A DNA stretch of 64,000 bases, taken from the NCBI RefSeq assembly GCF_001540865.1, contig NC_033641.1, positions 1,246,810-1,310,809 of the forward strand, given 5' to 3'. Within the stretch, counting starts at the first letter, position 1; every line of letters begins with the position of its first letter. The notes under the pieces are model-generated. The model searched no databases. It was given only the letters and a program-made list of their open reading frames with translations, and was not told where the DNA came from. Source of the DNA: Ananas comosus. Lineage: Eukaryota > Streptophyta > Magnoliopsida > Poales > Bromeliaceae. The translations under genes were made by a program, and so were the position numbers. Positions 55,127-64,000 of the stretch are shown one piece after another.

Positions 55127-58100
55127 ATGGCGTTCTCCTCTCTCCTCCTCACCACCTCCCCCACTCTCCCCCTCTCCTCCCACCGCCGCACCCTCCCAAT
55201 CCCCTCCACGCGCCCCCTAAAACCCTCCGTAAACCCTAATTTCGCCACCAATTCGTCGAATCCCCGTTCGATTGAGCCGCTCTTCGTCTCCGCTCGAGTT
55301 CGCGCGCGGGGGAGCTCGATCGGAGAAGCCGAGGCGGAGGAGCCCTACGTCGATGGGGGCGACGACGAGGGAGGAGCTCTCCGCGGCGAGGACTCGGCCG
55401 CGTTCGACTTGGGGGAGCAGAGGCTCGCCTCGTGGGCCTACTTCGCGGCGATTTTGGGCGCCGTGCTCTTCGGATTGAACGTGGTGTGGATCGACCCCTC
55501 CACGGGGTTCGGGACCGCGTTCGTGGGCGCCGTTTCGAGCCTCTCGAGTAGCCACGAGGTGAGTCCTGTGGTAAAGGTCTCAACTTTAAGGGGAATTTTG
55601 ATTTTTCTCATAATATTATTACTGCGTTCTACTTGAATTTTGCAATTTTGTAACTGTTTAATGCATAAATATTAGGAATTTTGTAGTTTTGTTGAATTTG
55701 ATAGATTGGTAGTATCGCCATATGAACTATCATAAGATGTGTCCAGGGTGTTTTTGCGCGGCGCAAGCTTGCTATATGAAGAGCTTATATAACAATTTTA
55801 TCAGTTTTCGCGTTAAATATCTGTATAATCTTCTCTCGACGATTAAAACCTAAAACTTTTCTCATGCTTCCACTTTTGTGCACCGCGCTTCTGCTTATCG
55901 AGTAGAGAAGTTGTTTAAGAAGTGGATGAAACAGGCAATAAATTGACTTTTGTTCAATTATTAGCATGGACGATGCGTGGATGAGATTTATCTGCACTGG
56001 TTTTCTTCATTTAGTTTGCGATTTATTGTCCGTTTAAAGTACTTAAAGATAAATCAGGTGAACTAACTAAAGTAGATACACTATAGGCGGTGAACTGGTG
56101 GAAATAGTTGGGTCTTAAGGTAGATAAGCCAAGATCAAAAGGCATAAAGGAATTGGAAAGTTCAATTTATATAAAATACGTCAGAATTGGTGAACAGTTG
56201 GAATCATCCTTTTGTGTGATCGATTATTTGAAAATTGAAAGAAATTGGAAAATATTGGCTGAAGAGAAATGATAGAAAGTAAGTGATCAAATAGTGTAAG
56301 AATACCCAACTTGAACCACAATTCCCCAAACATAGGAGCCAACATGAAAAATGATTTAGGTGATTGAATCATCATCTTTAACTTGTGTTAAAAGCCATAT
56401 ATTTTTGTAGCTAAAGAAATCCATGGTAAATTGAGAATGTGCTTAAATGTGGACAAGAGAGCCATAAGTCAATGACTTTGGAAAGCCTTCAAAACAGGTG
56501 TCCTTTAAGATAGATGCGGCTGTCAGCCTGTTCAGTTTGAAATTGTAATGCGACAAGGGCAAGACAAGATCATCTCTCTCTCTCTCTCTCGCTCGCTCGC
56601 TCGCTCTCGTGCTCACTTTGTATGTGTGTGCACATGCTATCCCATCAAAGAATGCAGTGCAAATTGTGCATCTTTATTATTATTATTTTAATCTTCTTTT
56701 CTCGCTGCCTTTACTAGGCTGTGCTACCTTAATTCTTCTCTGGTGCTGCCCTCATATATATAACTTATTCTGAAATTTTGTATCTGCTTCGTAATATTTT
56801 CGCCAGTATTGGACTATCGAGTTTTGCCGGGCTTGAGAATCTATCTCTTTGGAGAAATATATTGCCATGTTAAGAGCACTCATTGTGGGTTGTGGGCTTG
56901 AAAATCCCAATTTTACCCTCCAAGCTTCCTTTTTGTTGCTTTTTTGTCGGTTTACTGGAGGAGCTAATTGTTATCTTTCTAGGCATCTAATTCTTATCTA
57001 GTTTAATTAAATTGTTTTCTTTTAGCTGAATAATTACTCCTGTTGCTGTTTCATCCTCGATGAGATTTTGAAAGCTTACTCTTTCAATTATGCAGGTTGT
57101 AATGTTGATCCTCATAATCATTTTTGCCGCTGTTCATAGTGGTATGGCTAGTTTCCGCGATGCTGGCGAGAAGCTTATTGGAGAGCGGGCTTACCGTGTT
57201 CTATTTGCAGGAATCTCCCTTCCCCTAGCAGTCAGCACTATTGTGAGTTCTCGAGCATCTTTTTTCTTCTCACTCGCTCTAGAATCTTTCATGCTAAATT
57301 GCCTCCTAAACCTGATTTCAGTTAAATCCTTAGTGTGACACCCCAATAGTTCCATATCGGATAATATGAGAGCGTGTAACGTGCTTATATACGACTGGCA
57401 CGCTAGAACTAATAACCGGGCTTAAGCATTTTGGACTAGTGATTTTGACCCACGAGTTATTAGTACTAGTGGGCTGGGTAGTTGCACTTAAGAGTTCAAT
57501 TTTAACTGCCCAGTTCCTGAAGTTTGTTCCATCCAGCAATTAGGTAATAATTAGGCTGTTCATTCACCAGGCTCGACATTAAATACCACTATATCCACTA
57601 CGTCCAACAATTATGCTGAGGTGTTGTCTTTTTCCAGGCACTGCTTTAACAAGAGAATTTAATTGTTACACCAAACAAACTTTAGGGGCTAAATTGTTGA
57701 ATTTGAACCTCTAAGGACTTAAATCAGGGTTAAATTTCAAGGACCAAAAATCAAACTTTTAATTGAACTTTTCTATATATTTTCTCGGTTATTAATTTTG
57801 GCTAGTGTTATAGGTTTACTTCATCAATCACCGATATGATGGTACCCAACTATGGCAAGTCCAGAGTGTCCCCGGCATCCACGAGCTTGTGTGGGTCTCC
57901 TCATTCATCTCATTCTATTTCTTATACCCATCCACATTCAATCTTTTAGAAGTTGCGGCAGTTGATAAGCCTAAGCTGCACATGTGGGAAACTGGAATAA
58001 TGAGAATCACCAGACACCCTCAGGTATATGGTACTCCTCAATATATTCCCTTTGTTGGCATGGTTGCTTATCATAGAATAATCTCAAGAAAGGGTGAAAA

Positions 58101-58690
58101 GTTTGTGGTAGTTTCTGAACTTTCGGCGAATTGCAATTTCGTCCCAATTCATTCGCTTAAAATAGATTTTGTCCCTTAATATCCGATATTTTACGTGAAA
58201 GCTTTCTCGAAAGTCTAGGTACTATCCATACATTTTAGCTCCTCAAAAATTGAGTCTAAGACTTACCGATTGAGCAATTTGGGTGCGATTGCCAATAATT
58301 AGCATAAAAGTTTGTTTTTTTTTAATATATATATATTTTTTGCTCTTAATGCAGATGGTAGGTCAGGTAATCTGGTGCTTAGCTCACACTCTTTGGATTG
58401 GCAATTCTGTAGCAGTTGCTGCCTCTGTTGGCTTAATAGCTCATCATCTGTTTGGAGTTTGGAATGGCGATAGGAGACTCGCTTCGCGGTATGGTGAAGC
58501 TTTTGAAGTTGTAAAGAGCAGAACCAGTGTAATTCCTTTTGCAGCAATCCTTGATGGCCGTCAAAGATTGCCCAAAAATTATTACAAGGAATTTATTAGG
58601 CTACCTTATCTTACAATCACAATTTTGACCCTCGGTGCCTACTTTGCACATCCGTTGATGCAATCATCGAGCTACGGTCTTCACTGGTAG
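55127..58690 (+). CDS. Z-ISO: 15-cis-zeta-carotene isomerase, chloroplastic
   Basis: Four exons, 55127-55558, 57096-57242, 57814-58023, 58355-58690 (TAG), give 374 residues (Arabidopsis about 367). The enzyme isomerises the 15-cis double bond of tri-cis-zeta-carotene between phytoene desaturase and zeta-carotene desaturase in plastids, using a heme cofactor; it belongs to the NnrU family of membrane proteins. The N-terminal 60 residues form a transit peptide, followed by an acidic stretch and hydrophobic segments (SWAYFAAILGAVLFGLNVVW, VVMLILIIIFAAVHSGMASF, FLYPSTFNLLEVAAVDK). Conserved NnrU features include AVHSGMASFRDAGEKLIGER, a His in WETGIMRITRHPQ, and IWCLAHTLWIGNSV with LIAHHLFGVWNGDRRL. 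Exon 4 ends SSSYGLHW. It is tail-to-tail with the GH18 gene, 118 bp between stops. No defects seen. Confidence 0.95.
57336..57560. mobile_element. LTR remnant in Z-ISO intron 2
   Basis: Starts gtgacaccccaatagttcca and continues tatcggataatatgagagcg, a wording common at the starts of plant LTRs. The end is not clear and there is no partner LTR or coding region. Confidence 0.5.
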
Positions 58691-58808
58691 TAATACTGTA
58701 TGTCAATAGATCTACTTGTTCGACAAAGACATGAAAATCATATAAAATCAAATTGAATTGTTGCTTTGCTAAACTGAGCAGAATAACTGTTGCACACGGG
58801 ATTTCTCT

Positions 58809-60616
58809 TTACAATTTTTGGCAGGCTCTTGTTTGGTAAATGAGGAGAAACAAAAGAAGAGAGAAATGTAGGTGAAAATAAGAATCTTTTAAAGATCCTT
58901 TTGTCGATGCAGAAGATGCTTCTGATATTGTTGGAGCCTGATCTTTTGGTGGCAGTTGAAACGGAGCAGCTGCTTCTTTATATCCACTCTCATCCTCGAA
59001 CTGCGAAGAATCATAATTCTCAAGCCAAGCCTCGGATGCTGCAATAAAAGTCAGATCAGTCTTCGTACAGAGATTCAACAGTAAGAAAAAAAAACTTCCA
59101 CTTTCTATTATGGATTTAGAAAAATTTCTAGAGTTTACCGGAACTATTGCTCATTTTGATATAGGTACTCAAACTTTAAAAGTTTTGATTTTGATATCTA
59201 GTATTAGAGTGTGTTTGATTTAAGTACCTCTCAAGTAGAATATAACAGTGTTTGCAACATTTTTGACAGAATATTCTGTAACAGTACAGAGAGTTTGATA
59301 AACTTTTCTTTAAGAAAACATTCAGTTCAGTTCCCGACAATTTGATGGAACTTTTCAAAATTGAAAGTAAGTAGTCAAATCGAAATTTTGAAAGTTCAGG
59401 TTCCCATTTTAAAATGTGCTATAGTTTTGGAAAGTTCTATACATTTTCATCTATGAATTTGTCTACAATGTTTACCTTTTCTTGACACTGTACTATTCGA
59501 GTCGTCGAAGCTGATCGGCCAGAGGAAATAACCCAGCAGTCTATACTTCAAAGCGAACTCTATCTTCTCCTCAACCACGGTATGGTCGTCGAAGCTGACC
59601 CAAACCCCGCCCGAGTAAAAATAAGCAGAAACCGTTGAGTTATCGTATTGAGAAACTGTGGTGGGGTCTCTTAACAGTTGTTCAATCTCGAAATATGCCA
59701 TCGAACCGGTCCGGTTGCTGATCCGCTGCTTCGGCCCCCCGGCCACCACTGGTGAGTTGATTCCATTCTTCGCTTTGTTCTTTAAGAACCAAGATTTTCC
59801 GTATAAGGGAATGCCCAAAACTAGCTTACATGAAGGAATCCCTGCATCTAGCTAAGAAATGTTCCCATAGCTTGCTGAGAAGTGTGAGACCTTATCGTAA
59901 AGTTGTGCATAAAAAATAGTGACATTGCTATTCTTGTGGAAGCCAAATGAGACTGCATTTATCCAATCTAGGTTGCTTGAGATCGCGTCTATTGGGTAGT
60001 CGAGATCGTCGGACGGCCCGTCGAATATGTGGTTCGAGAAGTAAACCGTGGCGGTTAAAAGGAGCGGGGGCCGCGACGAGCGCTTGGCTTCGTCTTCGAT
60101 TTGAGCTCTCCATTCTGCGATCAAGATTCCAAGGTTGGTCAGGTCGGCAGGGGAGGCGGGGAACTGCCACGCGAAATCGAGGCCGTCGAACGCGTTGGCG
60201 CGGGCGAGGCCGATCGCGGAGTCGATGAATGCTGACCGACAGACCGGATCGGCGGCCATCGCAGAAAACGCGACGTTCGATGACTTGGAGTTTTGATCAT
60301 CAGTGGAAATGGACAGAAGGATTTTGAGAGATGGGTTTGTGGATTTGAGGGTGGAGGAGAATGTAGCTAAGAGTGGGACCTGGTCAGGTGGGGGAAGGGA
60401 TGTAATGAGGAGCCTGGTGTCAATTGAGGTGGAGTAGTAGAGGTGAGTGTAGAGAGAGGTGTTGATGTTGGAGAGAGGGGAGTAGTGATTGGAGGTGGAG
60501 AGCCAATACCCAGCTCTCACCTGATTTGAAGAGCCTGTGCAATTGGATGTAGAGAGAGAAACTAGAGAGAGAGTGAGGAGAGAGATGAAGAGTGAGGTGA
60601 GGGGAATTTGACCCAT
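58809..60616 (-). pseudogene. GH18 class V chitinase-like protein, catalytically dead and interrupted by a stop
   Basis: Two exons, 60616-59476 and 59038-58809 (TAA), would give about 456 residues, but an in-frame TAG at 59852-59854 (codon 255) cuts it. The frame continues intact on both sides: ...SASYGNIS, stop, LDAGIPSCKLVLGIPLYGKS. At this spot family members usually have Trp (TGG), so a single G-to-A change explains the stop. A signal peptide is present (residues 1-24). The GH18 motif DxxDxDxE reads DGLDFAWQ at 144-151: the third Asp is Ala and the catalytic Glu is Gln, so chitin cleavage is not expected even if full length. The rest of the barrel is recognisable (GVWVSFDD, GYFLWPISFDD). 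The C-terminus ends in a hydrophobic tail (YFHLHFSLLLFLLIYQ), possibly a membrane or GPI anchor. Could be a pseudogene, an assembly error, or a truncated secreted lectin-like protein. Confidence 0.85.
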
Positions 60617-61001
60617 TTTGAGGAGTTTGAGGATGGCAATGGAAGTGGAGGATCAAGAGTTTTGGTTGTGGGCATTGTTCAGAGAGAGAGAGAGTGAGAG
60701 AGGTGGACTTTGGAGAGCACTAAGGGCAAGTTGAAAAGGGGTGGTGCTTTGTTTGGATTGGATCATTACTTTTAAAAAGATGGGCTCACATCTCTTAACC
60801 CCATTAATAGAAAAAGCTTTTTTGAGTGCTTCTCATTTGGAGTGGGAGTTGAGGATCAGTGGATCTGGAAAAGGTAAAAGTCATGACAGGCTGGTTCTTA
60901 TATTACATATTCAGTTATATTGGTATTGCCTCTGAACACAGCCCAAATTAATTCTCACTGTCTCCTAACTGAAACATGGTTCATGTGCTCACTGCTTCCC
61001 C

Positions 61002-61005
<4 letters not shown>

Positions 61006-61052
<47 letters not shown>
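61006..61052. repeat. (CT)n microsatellite
   Basis: Long CT tract about 390 bp upstream of the GH18-like start codon. 61055-61790 is spacer in which I see nothing recognisable. Confidence 0.9.
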
Positions 61053-61055
<3 letters not shown>

Positions 61056-61795
61056 GTAGCTGAAATAAATTTTTGAATCTTAAGTCTGGTCTTGCTCTCT
61101 CTCAAAGAGCAATCATTTATGGTAGGGTGTTTGGTGATATAAGAATTCGAACTTTCTAGTATAATAGAACTCCGCTTATAACTTATCATTTTGCTGTAGT
61201 GTGAGTTCACTTTAAGTCTCAGATGACGGAAACATCATAGTGGCCAAAGTTGATAGTTCTGTTTTCATAGTTTTATTCTAACAGCACTTCTCCAAACTTT
61301 ACTTGGAGGAATGAGTCGCCGTGAAAGAGACAAAGAGGTATGTTTCCTTAAGAATGGTGCTATAAACACAATTTAATTAGTCGCCGTTACTAAGCATTTG
61401 GCATTAGGTGAATGTCACAGCTTGTTTAGGCACATTATTAATAATTTATTCCAGTGGACCATTTTTCAATTCCATGGCCTCAACTGCCTCACTCATATTT
61501 TGCATCAGCACAAGCTGACCTACAAGGCTACAGCCCATGTGATGTAAAGTACAAAGCTGGTAGCAAAAGCATAGAAGGGTGAGTGTCTTTTGTGTGAGGG
61601 AACTATTATACAGAGAACTTTTCTGGACACTGGCCATGGATCAAAGTTTTAAGTGCTTTTTTTTCTGCTTCTGAATAACTTTTCTACTAACTGAATTTAG
61701 TTTGGAGTAGAAAGGACGGGTGAGGTCTCAGGTTTCAATCCATAGGAAAACTCAGGATTATGCACAGGAACCAAGCAAAACTCAGGATTCAGGTG

Positions 61796-61796
<1 letters not shown>

Positions 61797-61849
<53 letters not shown>
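61797..61849. repeat. (GA)n microsatellite
   Basis: About 26 GA units. They are followed by two imperfect copies of 'tagtttctctacttgaagaagcagta' (61849-61878, 61900-61926) and a single N at 61927, which may mark another contig join. Confidence 0.9.
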
Positions 61850-61851
<2 letters not shown>

Positions 61852-62012
61852 TTTCTCTACTTGAAGAAGCAGTAGTAGAACTACTAGAGGGAGAGAGAAT
61901 AGCTTGTCTATTTGAAGAACCAATAANAATTTATTTTTCTAAAAAAATAGACAAAGTGGGTATCACGCTACTTTTTTCTCTTTAAAAAAAAAGTGTCCCA
62001 AAAAAAAAAGGG

Positions 62013-62250
62013 CAAAAACTTCAAATACCACTCTTGTAGTTTTATACTTTCTCACTTTAGTATTATGTGGTTTAAAGTGTATCAATATAGTGCCATGTGG
62101 TTTTATTTTTATCTTTTTATTATCGATTTTACTAATGTCTTTTTGTTAAATCAGTGATAAAGTTAAAATTAAAGGGTACTAAAGTGAATATTTGATAAAT
62201 TTAGGTAGGGTATCTGAAATTTTTATATATAATTTAACGAAATATTAAGG
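62013..62250. mobile_element. Fold-back element, partial copy of the 51.6 kb family
   Basis: Left arm and centre are kept (actttctcactttagtatta, gtttaaagtgtatcaatata, gttaaatcagtgataaagtt, aatttaacgaaatatt) while the right arm is missing; the sequence changes at about 62255. Confidence 0.8.
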
Positions 62251-62635
62251 GAGAAGCTGAGAACCAATGGTGTAAGATTTATGCGTTGCATGTGATAAAG
62301 GGCCGATCGGACGGTGCATCATTGCTTTAAGAATTGTATATTTTATTTTATATGATAAATTATTATTAGACTATCTCTTCGTGGTGAAGCTTTCTATCTC
62401 ATTTTTATTCGAATAATTTATCCGAAGAGAGAAAAAAAAGCTAAAAGATAGAAATTATTTTTTTGGAAATGTCTGCTTTCTTTTTTCTTTTTTCTTTTTT
62501 TTTTTTTACTTTCTTACTTTTAAAAATATTTTATTTTAAAAAATTACAACTTTAATGAAGAGGATCGACTAAATGACCACATTATCCTTACTTATTCTGT
62601 AAGAATAATTTGGTCAAATTAATCATAGCCCTGCT

Positions 62636-63022
62636 ACACCGTCACATCAGCGACAATATTCTAAATTAGACCGTGAGACTTAATTAATTATTACCACACT
62701 ATTAGTCGCGGTACTGCTATCACCGTCACATCAGCGGCAATATCATTATTGAGTTAACTATGACAATATCATTATTGAGTTAACTAAATTAGATTATGAA
62801 ACTTAATTCGCATTAGCGACAACACCACTATAGAGTCAATTAAATTATATTGTGAGACAATTAATTATTACCGCACCATTAATCTTAGCATAGCTATCAC
62901 CGCAACATAAGCCATAACATCAGTATTGAGTCAATTAAATTAGACTATGAGACTTAATTAATTATTATCACGTCATTAATCATAACACTGTTAGCACCGC
63001 CACGTCAGCGATAATATCTATA
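62636..63022. repeat. Degenerate tandem repeat with caccgtcacatcagcg units
   Basis: Four unit starts: caccgtcacatcagcgacaa (62638), caccgtcacatcagcggcaa (62721), caccgcaacataagccataa (62900), caccgccacgtcagcgataa (62996). Units continue with 'gagtcaattaaattagactatgagacttaattaattatta(c/t)cac' and vary from about 85 to 180 bp. A 27-bp subsegment (tatcattattgagttaact) is doubled near 62741-62785. No reading frame. 62255-62636 is AT-rich and unremarkable. Confidence 0.8.
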
Positions 63023-63025
63023 TTA

Positions 63026-63213
63026 AGGTTTCGTTTGGAATTGCGGGGAGATTGCTGTTTGTTTCAGTACGTAATATTGCATATTACTGTTAGTCGGTTA
63101 CGATATATTTTCTACGGTTCCATTGGAGAACACAGAAGTATATTTCTATGCTTTTTCTCAATTTTATTTTATCTAACAGCGTTAAATAAACCTCAATACC
63201 AAACTAAGCCTAA
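63026..63213 (+). mobile_element. Tourist-like MITE (ggcttcgtttgg family), copy 3
   Basis: Ends ggtttcgtttggaattgcgg and caataccaaactaagcc, flanked by TAA on both sides, interior shared with copy 1 (gtcggttacgatatatttt; ggagaacacagaagtatatt). It sits directly against the last unit of the tandem repeat. Confidence 0.82.
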
Positions 63214-63798
63214 CTCAACTAAATTAGATGTGACACTTAACTAATTATTACTATGCTATTTATGGTGAATCTTATTTGCAATAATCTTGAAGGTTGAGGT
63301 AAAATCTATAACAAATTAAGAGTTTTATTTTTAGCATTTAGCTTCCGCAAATTTTTTTTATAAATAGTTCAAATAAATTTATATTTGTATAAATGATTAT
63401 TTTCTTATTACGCAACCGCCGTATTAGTAGTTTTAAGTTTTTTTTTATTGCCCATAAGTTGAAAAATAGGATTAAAGTGTGGATATCAATTCGATAATTG
63501 AGTCACCATATTTAAACATAAGAACATGGTGATTGTATCAACGTGTTCAACTTAAAAACGCCAATTTGACACTCGCATGATAAGGAGAGGATCATTTATG
63601 CAAACATAATTTTGCTACGATCATTTGTAAAGAAAAAAGTTTTGAGCGGGGTATATGCAAAAAGATCACAAATTCAAGTATGAGGACTAAGTGTCACAAA
63701 CTCATAGTTTGAGGACTAAAGTATAATTTAGCCCATCTCTTTCAAATAGCTCTTCTCGTTCGTCCTCGTCCTCCTCTTTTTCCTTCCTCCGATCTCCC

Positions 63799-63982
63799 AT
63801 GGCCACCACCTCCATCTCCGTCGCCCTCAACTCTCCGGCGATCTCTTCCCGCCTCGCCGCAGCTTCCCGGAGGGCGGCGCCGCCCCTCGCGCGCCGCTCC
63901 GCCGCGCCGGCCACCTCTCTCCGGTCGCCGCCTCTTCGCGCCGCGTTCGGATCCGCTGAACCCGCACCCTTCGCCTTCTCCG
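63799..63982 (+). CDS. First exon of an unidentified, probably plastid-targeted protein
   Basis: ATG at 63799 follows a CT-rich leader. The exon encodes 61 residues plus one base before a donor (ccg|gtaatc) at 63983. The peptide (MATTSISVALNSPAISSRLA, then AASRRAAPPLARRS...) is rich in Ala, Ser, Arg and Pro with almost no acidic residues until near its end (GSAEPAPFAFS), as expected for a chloroplast transit peptide. The mature protein lies outside the window, so the product cannot be named. Very GC-rich coding against the AT-rich spacer upstream. Confidence 0.7.
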
Positions 63983-64000
63983 GTAATCATCGCCCCTTCC

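Noticed and set aside
55236..55583. Arg/Pro-rich minus-strand frame over Z-ISO exon 1
   Set aside because: Shadow of the GC-rich transit-peptide exon.
59947..60228. Arg-rich plus-strand frame over the GH18 exon
   Set aside because: Antisense shadow; the sense strand shows clear GH18 barrel motifs.

Overview
The window is nuclear DNA of a flowering plant, most likely a monocot. The genes are split into many short exons with GT-AG introns, first exons are often very GC-rich while introns and spacers are AT-rich, and several products are plant-specific or plastid-targeted (PsaL, Z-ISO, a transit-peptide protein at the right edge). The spacers carry typical plant transposon debris: copia LTR, short fold-back elements, (TA)n tracts. 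The species cannot be fixed from sequence alone; a non-grass monocot is my guess.

Layout: 180-687 (-) is the 5' end of a TBC-domain Rab-GAP that runs off the left edge. 2699-7437 (+) is a small SAM-domain protein. 7.4-13.3 kb is a transposon-rich spacer (copia LTR, several fold-back elements, one holding a GC-rich possibly captured fragment). 13299-17511 (+) is a conserved plant protein of unknown function whose first exon is frameshifted in this assembly. 18978-26048 (+) is a zinc-finger/UBA/PUB protein of the p97-cofactor type. 26-31 kb is a repeat nest of at least four fold-back elements among (TA)n tracts, an LTR fragment and a sequence gap. 31156-40915 (-) is a complete DUSP-type ubiquitin protease (13 exons, 934 aa). 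43533-49173 (+) is complete eIF3h (12 exons, 337 aa). 50600-53096 (+) is photosystem I subunit PsaL with a G-box/I-box promoter. 55127-58690 (+) is the carotenoid enzyme Z-ISO, tail-to-tail with a GH18 chitinase-like gene (58809-60616, -) that has lost its catalytic residues and carries an in-frame stop. 63799 onwards (+) is the first exon of an unidentified, probably plastid-targeted protein.

The genes are independent housekeeping or photosynthesis loci, not an operon or cluster. Two (UBP and the UBA/PUB protein) belong to the ubiquitin system and two (PsaL, Z-ISO) to plastid photosynthetic function, but nothing suggests these pairings are more than chance.

I found no previously undescribed multi-gene system. 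The most interesting signals are in the non-coding part: a small element caught with filled and empty copies of its target inside one direct repeat, several fold-back elements lying in consecutive TA microsatellites, an intron built of repeats that copy its own 3' splice site, a fold-back element ending at the Z-ISO TATA box, and a tiny near-exact duplication across an N that looks like an assembly error. Exon borders were read by eye from splice consensus and reading-frame continuity.
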